Assembly (NCBI GenBank): GCA_946628805.1
Contig: CAMOXB010000041.1
Span: 1-13,197 of the forward strand
Reading direction: 5' to 3'
Source: an uncultured Pseudomonadota bacterium
GTDB lineage: Bacteria; Pseudomonadota; Alphaproteobacteria; Rs-D84
Length of the DNA stretch: 13,197 nucleotides
Position 1 is the stretch's first letter; the number at the start of each line of letters is the position of its first letter. The position numbers and the translations under genes were made by a program. Shown in pieces: positions 1 to 5,704 of the stretch. The notes beneath the pieces are model-generated. The model had not been told where the DNA came from. It saw nothing but the letters and a program-made list of their open reading frames with translations, and made no database searches.

Positions 1-1
1 C

Positions 2-3000
2 GTTGTAGTTGGTTATTCATCTGTACGTCGTGAACGTATGGGACACATTAAATTTGCTATTCCTGTGGCGCATACTTGGTTTTTACGTGAAGGCAAAATT
101 GCGACATTGTTAAACAATTTGCCACAAAAGAAATTGGAACAAGTTATTTCTTATGATGCATATATTGTTACAGAACCTGGTTTAACCAGTTTGAAACAAT
201 ATGATGTTATCAGTGAAGATGAATACCAGGCAGCCATCGAAGAATTCGGTGAAGATTCTTTCCATGTTGGTATTGGTGCCGAAGGTATCCGTTCCATTAT
301 CGCAAATCTTGATATGGGTGATGAAAGAACACGTTTGCGTGCTGAATTGGCAGAAACAAAATCTGAATCAAAACGCAAATCTATCATCAAACAATTAAAA
401 TTGGTTGAATCTTTCTTGGATTCCAAGACGGAACCACAATGGATGTTGCCGGATATTATCCCTGTTATCCCAACAGATATGCGACCATTGGTTACATTGG
501 ATGCGGGACACGTTGCAACATCTGATTTGAACGATTTGTATCGTCGTGTTATCATTCGTAACAATCGTTTGAAAAGATTTATGGAAATGCATGCACCTGA
601 AATTATCGTACGTAATGAAAAACGTATGTTACAGGAAGCCGTTGATTCATTGTTCGATAACGGACACAAAGCACGTCCAATGGTTTCGCAAAACCGTCGT
701 CCTTTGAAATCGTTGTCTGATTCATTACGTGGTAAACAAGGTCGTTTCCGTATGAACATGTTGGGTAAACGTGTTGATTATTCGGGACGTAGTGTTATTA
801 CACCTGGACCAACATTGCGTATGCACCAGGTTGGTTTGCCAAAAACAATGGCGTTGGAATTGTTCAAACCATTTGTTTATGCTAAATTGTTGGCGGGTGA
901 TTATGCAAATACTTTGAAAACAGCACGTCGTATGGTCGAAGCTGGCGAAGATATCGTATGGGAAATTTTGGAAAAAGTTATTTACCAACATCCTGTATTG
1001 TTGAACCGTGCGCCATCCTTGCACAGACTGTCATTGATTGCGTTCGAACCAGTTCTTATCGAAGGCAAGGCAATCCGTCTGCACCCATTGGTATGTAAAG
1101 GATTCAATGCGGACTTTGACGGTGACCAGATGTCTGTACACGTTCCAATTTCATTGGAAGCACAATTGGAAGCACGCACATTGATGTTATCAACAAATAA
1201 CGTATTGTCGCCTGCGAACGGTGAACCAATGACTGTTCCGTCCCAGGACATGGTTTTGGGTGTTTACTATATTTCTTTGATTAATGGTGAACACGATGAA
1301 AAGAAATCACCAAGATTTTCAGGTATGGACGAAGTCCAATTGGCGTTGGAAAATAAAACAATCACATTGCATACACCAATTTATGCACGTGTAAATGGTA
1401 AAACATATGCGACAACCGCTGGTCGTATGATTTTGGGTGAATTATTACCAAAATCTGACAATATGCCATTTGATTTGGTTAACAAAGTTATGCCAGTGAA
1501 AGAAATCAAAAAATTGTTGGCAACAACATATGAACGTTGTGGCGACAAGGCTATGATTTTGTTGGCTGACGCGTTGAAAGATACAGGTTTCGAACAGGCT
1601 GTCCGCAGTGGTATTTCAATCGGATTTGATGATATCGTTGTTCCATCTGAAAAAGAAGCAATGATTGCAAAATCTGAAAAAGCAGCGGCCGAAATCGAAA
1701 ATCAATATCAAAACGGTTTGTTATCCAGTGGTGAACGTCATAATAAATTGATTGACCTTTGGCAACATACAACCGACGAATTGGGTGATAAAGCATACGC
1801 ATCATTGGGTAATACATCGGGTGATAATTGGAATTCAATTCACATGATGGCGCTTTCCGGTGCGCGTGGATCAAAAGGTCAGATTCAGCAGTTAGCGGGT
1901 ATGCGTGGTATGATGCAGAAACCAGATGGTTCGATTATTGAAGTTCCTATTATTTCGAACTTTAAAGAAGGTTTAACCATGTCTGAATACTTTACATCAA
2001 CCCACGGTGCACGTAAAGGTATGTCGGATACGGCTTTGAAAACTGCATCTGCTGGTTATTTGACACGTCGTTTGGTTGACTTGGCTATTAATACAGTTAT
2101 TACTGAACACGATTGTGGAACACACGAATTCATTACTGCAAAGCCAGTATATCAGGGTTCTACATTGACAGTTGCGCTGGGTGATGTAGTGTTGGGACGT
2201 ACAGCCGCACACGATATCGTCCATCCTTTGACCAAAGAAGTCATTGTAAAGGCTGGCGATATGATTACCAAGGCTGCTGCACGTCAAATCAATGAATCTG
2301 GATTGCCATCTGTTGATGTTCGCAGTGTTTTGACATGTCAAAGTGATGGTTTGTGTGCAAAATGTTATGGTATGGATTTGTCCCGTAACGCATTGGTACA
2401 CGTTGGCGAACCTGTTGGTTTGATTGCTGGTCAATCCATTGGTGAACCTGGAACCCAGTTGACATTGCGTACCTTCCACATTGGTGGTATTGCCGAAGGT
2501 GGTTCGGAATCTCACTTTATCGAAATGCCGGTGGCTGGTAAAATCAAATTGGATAATGTGAATACAATTACAAATTCAAATGGTCGTGTTGTTGTATTAT
2601 CACGTACCGGCAAGATTGGTGTTGTTGATAACGACGGCAAAGAATTATTCACTGTCGCATTGCCATATGCATCTATGTTATTGGTAAACGACGGCGATAT
2701 GGTCGAAAAAGGTCAAAAAGTTGCCGAATGGGATCCATATTCAAATACAATTATCGCGGAAAAAGACGGTATCGTATCGTTCAATGATTTGATTGAAAAC
2801 GTTTCTTATCAAGAAGAAGTCGATTCAATGACAGGTATCGTTTCGCGCAAAGTTATTAACTGGAAAACAAACACCAAAAAGGCGTTAAGCCCATCAATCA
2901 GATTGGTCGATGAAAAAGGCAATATGATTTCATTGGGTGGTAAAAAAGTTGCAGAATATCTGTTGCCAACATATTCAACATTGAATGTGTCCAATGGTGA

Positions 3001-3844
3001 TGCGATACATGCCGGTGATATTTTGGCACGTATTCCAGTTCAATCGAAAAAGACAGGCGATATTACAGGTGGATTGCCACGTGTTGAAGAACTGTTGGAA
3101 ATCCGCAGACCTGCAAACCCTGCATTGTTGGCCGAAATTGATGGTACAATCGAATTAGAAGATGCAAAATCAAAGATTATAATTCGTATTGAACCAACTG
3201 ATGGCACTGCACCAGTTGAATATGCGGTACCAAAGGGAACTAATTTATTAGTTCGCAGCGGTGACGTTGTTCACAAGGCTGATAAATTGGTCGATGGTGA
3301 TCCTGTTCCACAAGACATCTTGCGTATATTGGGTCAAAAAGCATTGGCACAATTTATGGTTGAACAAGTTCAACAGGTTTACCGCCTTCAGGGTGTGTCA
3401 ATCAATGACAAACATATCGAAATTCTGATACGTGAAATGACACGTCGTGTTGAAATCAGCAACCCAGGCGATACAGCCTTCTTGTCAGGTCAAGTTATCG
3501 ACCGTGTTGATTTCGAAGAAGAAAACGCACGTGTTGCAAAAGATGGTGGTCGTGTCGCCGAAGCTTCACAAGTCTTGGTTGGTTTGACACGTGCATCGTT
3601 GACATCACGTTCATTTATATCCAATGCATCGTTCCAACAAACAACAAAAGTATTGGTGGACGCTGCAATCAGTGGATCAACCGATAAATTGGTCGGTGTA
3701 AATGAAAACTTGATTGTTGGTCGTCTGATTCCAATTGGAACAGGTGCATACGTTCGCCGTGTTCGCGAAATCGCGAAGGAAGAAGAACGTGCTGAAAAAT
3801 TGGCACGCGAAGGTGGCGAACAACAACAATTGTTGGATATCTAA
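2..3844 (+). CDS. rpoC: DNA-directed RNA polymerase subunit beta' (5'-truncated)
   Basis: Largest catalytic subunit of RNA polymerase; with beta it forms the active-site cleft. The reading frame is open from base 2, and the residues before the first ATG at 38 (VRRERMGHI) match the conserved beta' sequence after the N-terminal zinc finger. The ATG at 38 is therefore internal, and about 90 residues including zinc site 1 lie outside the window. Visible landmarks: rudder/lid region with KRVDYSGRSVI, catalytic NADFDGDQ at 1106-1129 (three Mg-binding Asp), bridge helix GARGSKGQIQQLAGMRG, trigger-loop base QSIGEPGTQLTLRTFHIGG near 2432-2488, the long proteobacterial insertion after it, and GGLPRVEELLE near the C-terminus. 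Zinc site 2 keeps all four Cys (codons 2114, 2336, 2354, 2363), but the Cys888-Cys895 equivalent loop has five residues between Cys instead of the usual six. The 3' end is intact and followed by a terminator. Confidence 0.98.
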   Translation, partial: VVVGYSSVRRERMGHIKFAIPVAHTWFLREGKIATLLNNLPQKKLEQVISYDAYIVTEPGLTSLKQYDVISEDEYQAAIEEFGEDSFHVGIGAEGIRSIIANLDMGDERTRLRAELAETKSESKRKSIIKQLKLVESFLDSKTEPQWMLPDIIPVIPTDMRPLVTLDAGHVATSDLNDLYRRVIIRNNRLKRFMEMHAPEIIVRNEKRMLQEAVDSLFDNGHKARPMVSQNRRPLKSLSDSLRGKQGRFRMNMLGKRVDYSGRSVITPGPTLRMHQVGLPKTMALELFKPFVYAKLLAGDYANTLKTARRMVEAGEDIVWEILEKVIYQHPVLLNRAPSLHRLSLIAFEPVLIEGKAIRLHPLVCKGFNADFDGDQMSVHVPISLEAQLEARTLMLSTNNVLSPANGEPMTVPSQDMVLGVYYISLINGEHDEKKSPRFSGMDEVQLALENKTITLHTPIYARVNGKTYATTAGRMILGELLPKSDNMPFDLVNKVMPVKEIKKLLATTYERCGDKAMILLADALKDTGFEQAVRSGISIGFDDIVVPSEKEAMIAKSEKAAAEIENQYQNGLLSSGERHNKLIDLWQHTTDELGDKAYASLGNTSGDNWNSIHMMALSGARGSKGQIQQLAGMRGMMQKPDGSIIEVPIISNFKEGLTMSEYFTSTHGARKGMSDTALKTASAGYLTRRLVDLAINTVITEHDCGTHEFITAKPVYQGSTLTVALGDVVLGRTAAHDIVHPLTKEVIVKAGDMITKAAARQINESGLPSVDVRSVLTCQSDGLCAKCYGMDLSRNALVHVGEPVGLIAGQSIGEPGTQLTLRTFHIGGIAEGGSESHFIEMPVAGKIKLDNVNTITNSNGRVVVLSRTGKIGVVDNDGKELFTVALPYASMLLVNDGDMVEKGQKVAEWDPYSNTIIAEKDGIVSFNDLIENVSYQEEVDSMTGIVSRKVINWKTNTKKALSPSIRLVDEKGNMISLGGKKVAEYLLPTYSTLNVSNGDAIHAGDILARIPVQSKKTGDITGGLPRVEELLEIRRPANPALLAEIDGTIELEDAKSKIIIRIEPTDGTAPVEYAVPKGTNLLVRSGDVVHKADKLVDGDPVPQDILRILGQKALAQFMVEQVQQVYRLQGVSINDKHIEILIREMTRRVEISNPGDTAFLSGQVIDRVDFEEENARVAKDGGRVAEASQVLVGLTRASLTSRSFISNASFQQTTKVLVDAAISGSTDKLVGVNENLIVGRLIPIGTGAYVRRVREIAKEEERAEKLAREGGEQQQLLDI

Positions 3845-3857
3845 TAAAACGATAATT

Positions 3858-3897
3858 TACCCGGTGAAATGCTTTTGCATAAAGCCGGGTATTTTAT
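3858..3897 (+). terminator. Intrinsic terminator after rpoC
   Basis: TACCCGG (3858-3864) pairs perfectly with CCGGGTA (3885-3891). Inside it, ATGC and GCAT can form a second short stem around TTTT. It is followed by ATTTTAT, a short and imperfect T-run, and begins 13 bases after the rpoC stop. It probably ends the beta/beta' transcript, perhaps with leakage into the next gene. Confidence 0.75.
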
Positions 3898-3900
3898 ACT
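3895..3900 (+). promoter_or_regulatory. Possible -10 element for the HAD gene
   Basis: TATACT lies directly after the rpoC terminator, with only a poor -35 candidate (TTTTGC, 3873-3878, spacer 16) inside the hairpin. If used, transcription would start about six bases before the ATG at 3913, giving an almost leaderless mRNA. Read-through from rpoC is the alternative. Confidence 0.3.
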
Positions 3901-3912
3901 CTGGATAAAAAA

Positions 3913-4311
3913 ATGAAAGAAATACCTGCTATTTTTTGTGATATTGATGGTGTTGTGACACATAAATATGCAACGCCTAATTGGGACAGTTTTGGCGAAC
4001 CAAATGAAACAATGCTGCCTGTGTTGGGTTGTTTGGGTCGTGAATTTACATTGGTCTTTATCACAGGTCGTTGGGCAATGGGGCAAGAACGCGTTGAAAA
4101 ACTGTTAAATGAATTATTGCCAAATGCAAAAAAATTGGTGTTTTGTAAATCACACGATTATCCAGGCACAACGGCAGAATATAAACTGAACAAAATTATC
4201 GAATTGGAAAAACAAGGATATAAATTCCACTTTGGTATTGATGATCACAGTGCGGTTGTTGGTTTAATGCATAACCATGGTATGTTTATTGCACAGGCAT
4301 TAAGTGATTAA
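3913..4311 (+). CDS. HAD-superfamily phosphatase, polynucleotide 3'-phosphatase-like
   Basis: A compact 132-residue haloacid dehalogenase-type hydrolase without an obvious cap domain. The four HAD motifs are visible: nucleophile and acid/base Asp10/Asp12 in DIDGVV, motif II Thr51 in FITGR, motif III Lys91 in AEYKLNKI, and motif IV acidic pair Asp110-Asp111 in GIDDH. The layout FITGR, then R/E/L-rich helix, then YKLNKI, then IDDHSAVVGLM most resembles the small phage/PNKP-type 3'-phosphatase domain; this assignment comes from motif pattern only. KdsC-like or another small-molecule phosphatase remains possible. The ribosome site is weak (GGA at 3903-3905, seven bases before ATG). The gene is placed between the rpoC terminator and rpmF and has no clear functional link to either. 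Confidence 0.7.
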   Translation: MKEIPAIFCDIDGVVTHKYATPNWDSFGEPNETMLPVLGCLGREFTLVFITGRWAMGQERVEKLLNELLPNAKKLVFCKSHDYPGTTAEYKLNKIIELEKQGYKFHFGIDDHSAVVGLMHNHGMFIAQALSD

Positions 4312-4324
4312 TCTGATTTTTTGC

Positions 4325-4352
4325 TTGCAAATACCGAATAAATGAATAGAAT
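4325..4352 (+). promoter_or_regulatory. Candidate sigma70 promoter upstream of rpmF
   Basis: TTGCAA (4325-4330), a 16-base spacer and TAGAAT (4347-4352) lie in the 70-base gap before rpmF. This would give a leader of about 22 bases. The match is moderate and the region is AT-rich, so chance is possible. Confidence 0.4.
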
Positions 4353-4381
4353 AAACAAAGTCAAATAAAAAGGATTGTAAA

Positions 4382-4531
4382 ATGGCAACTCCAAAAAGTA
4401 AAACAAGTAAAGCACGTTCTGCACAACGTCGTTCACATGATGCATTGTCTGTAATGCCTGTAAGCGTTTGCAAAAAATGTGGGGAAAAGAAACGTCCACA
4501 TCATGTTTGCCCTGCGTGTGGTTCAAAATAA
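4382..4531 (+). CDS. rpmF: 50S ribosomal protein L32
   Basis: A 49-residue protein of the large ribosomal subunit. It begins MATPKSKTSKARSAQRRSHD, a typical L32 N-terminus rich in Lys, Arg and Ser, and ends in a zinc ribbon with C30-x2-C33 and C43-x2-C46 around the conserved RPHHVCPACG. A good Shine-Dalgarno sequence, AAAGGA, ends seven bases before the ATG. The protein stops directly after CGSK, so it lacks the roughly ten-residue tail (usually Y-x-GRE-like) seen in many bacterial L32 proteins; the zinc ligands are nevertheless complete. The rpmF-plsX order is widely conserved in bacteria and supports both assignments. Confidence 0.95.
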   Translation: MATPKSKTSKARSAQRRSHDALSVMPVSVCKKCGEKKRPHHVCPACGSK

Positions 4532-4548
4532 TACTTGGAAAAGGAATT

Positions 4549-4585
4549 AAAGGGCATGGATGTTTTTCCATCGGCCCTTTTTTTA
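4549..4585 (+). terminator. Hairpin with T-run between rpmF and plsX
   Basis: AAAGGGC (4549-4555) pairs with GCCCTTT (4574-4580); inside, ATGGA pairs with TCCAT. A T-run follows immediately, so this has the form of a strong intrinsic terminator. It ends only about eight bases before the likely plsX ATG at 4593. It therefore may act as a partial terminator or attenuator that lets some transcripts through into plsX. Confidence 0.75.
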
Positions 4586-4592
4586 TATAAAA

Positions 4593-5666
4593 ATGTCAGA
4601 CAATAAAAAAATTATTTCAATTGATGCAATGGGCGGTGATCATGCGCCAATGGCTGTGTTGGGTGGAATTAATCAATTCCTTTATGAACATGGCGAAGAT
4701 GGTGTGTTTTTCCGTCTTTTTGGTAATGAAAGAATATTACGTGCGATGTTAAAGAAATATCCACGTGTTGCCCGTAATTGTGAAATAATCAATGCAAACG
4801 AAGTTATTTCTGGGACTGATAAAGTTCGCGATGTTATTCGTCATGCACAAGATACGTCAATGTATATGGCGGTCAAAGATGTGCGCGATGGTAATTCGTC
4901 TGCGGTTGTATCTGCGGGAAATACCGGTGTTTTAATGGCATTGTCTAAATTGGCATTAAAAACAGTTGACGGGATTTCGCGTCCTGCGATTACAACAATG
5001 TTGCCATCTGGTAATGGCGATACGCGTGTTGTTGGGCTGGATTTGGGTGCAAATGTTCAATGTGACGAAGAAATATTGTTTGATTTCTCTATTTTAGGGA
5101 CGGTTTATGCTGAAATTATTGGTGGTATGACACGTCCACGCGTTGGTATATTGAATATCGGCGAAGAAGAAACCAAAGGTCGCGAGGCTTTACAAAGATT
5201 AAACAAAATATTGACCGAACATATCGATGAATTGCCATATGAATATATTGGATTCGTCGAAGGTAATGATATTACATCTGGCAAAGTGCAAGTTGTCGTC
5301 ACAGATGGCTTTACAGGCAATGTAATGTTAAAAACGGTCGAAGGTACCGCAAAAATGATTTCACGCATTGTAAAGGCGAATTACAAGCGTTCTTTCTTGG
5401 CAATTTTGGGAACATTCTTCCTGATACATTTGTTCAAGCGTTTAAAGAACAAAATTGACCCACGTTCATATGCGGGTGCGGTGTTCTTGGGACTTAATGG
5501 GTTTTCAATAAAAACACATGGAAATTCAGATGCGCTGGCATGGGCGCACGCGATTGAATACGCTGTGAATTTATCAAAATCGGATTTCTATGGTAAAATC
5601 CGTGAAAGAACAGATGCGCTTTCCAACATCAAAGAAGAAATAAAGAAATTAGATGTTGCCGAATAA
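4593..5666 (+). CDS. plsX: Phosphate acyltransferase PlsX
   Basis: Peripheral membrane enzyme that converts acyl-ACP and phosphate to acyl-phosphate, the donor used by PlsY to acylate glycerol-3-phosphate. Family blocks are present in order: IDAMGGDHAP near the N-terminus, VVSAGNTGVLMA, RPRVGILNIGEEETKG, FVEGNDITSGKVQVVVTDGF followed by TGNVMLK, and a C-terminal AGAVFLGLNG with KTHGNSD. Length is 357 residues from 4593, normal for PlsX. I chose 4593 because the preceding in-frame codons from ATG 4560 lie inside the rpmF hairpin and add residues not usual for the family. However, 4593 has no Shine-Dalgarno sequence (only T/A-rich bases), while 4560 has AAAGGG five bases upstream. fabH, often the next gene in other bacteria, is absent here. 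Confidence 0.95.
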   Translation: MSDNKKIISIDAMGGDHAPMAVLGGINQFLYEHGEDGVFFRLFGNERILRAMLKKYPRVARNCEIINANEVISGTDKVRDVIRHAQDTSMYMAVKDVRDGNSSAVVSAGNTGVLMALSKLALKTVDGISRPAITTMLPSGNGDTRVVGLDLGANVQCDEEILFDFSILGTVYAEIIGGMTRPRVGILNIGEEETKGREALQRLNKILTEHIDELPYEYIGFVEGNDITSGKVQVVVTDGFTGNVMLKTVEGTAKMISRIVKANYKRSFLAILGTFFLIHLFKRLKNKIDPRSYAGAVFLGLNGFSIKTHGNSDALAWAHAIEYAVNLSKSDFYGKIRERTDALSNIKEEIKKLDVAE

Positions 5667-5672
5667 AAATAA

Positions 5673-5700
5673 ATGCCGATTTAAAAATCGGCATTTTTTA
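5673..5700. terminator. Bidirectional terminator between plsX and the exported-protein gene
   Basis: ATGCCGAT (5673-5680) and ATCGGCAT (5687-5694) form a perfect eight-pair stem with loop TTAAAA. A T-run follows on the plus strand, and an A-rich run precedes it, giving a T-run on the minus strand. It can serve both convergent genes, whose stops lie at 5664-5666 and 5705-5707. Confidence 0.85.
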
Positions 5701-5704
5701 TTAA

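Noticed and set aside
1997..2515. 172-residue ORF antisense to rpoC
   Set aside because: It covers strongly conserved rpoC coding sequence and shows no family motif.
38..3844. rpoC starting at ATG 38
   Set aside because: The frame is open from base 2, and residues before this Met match conserved RpoC, so the Met is internal and the gene is cut by the window edge.
3913..4311. KdsC (KDO-8-phosphate phosphatase)
   Set aside because: The protein is shorter than usual KdsC, and its motif II-III spacing and IDDHSAVV ending fit small PNKP-like HAD domains better; no KDO genes lie nearby.
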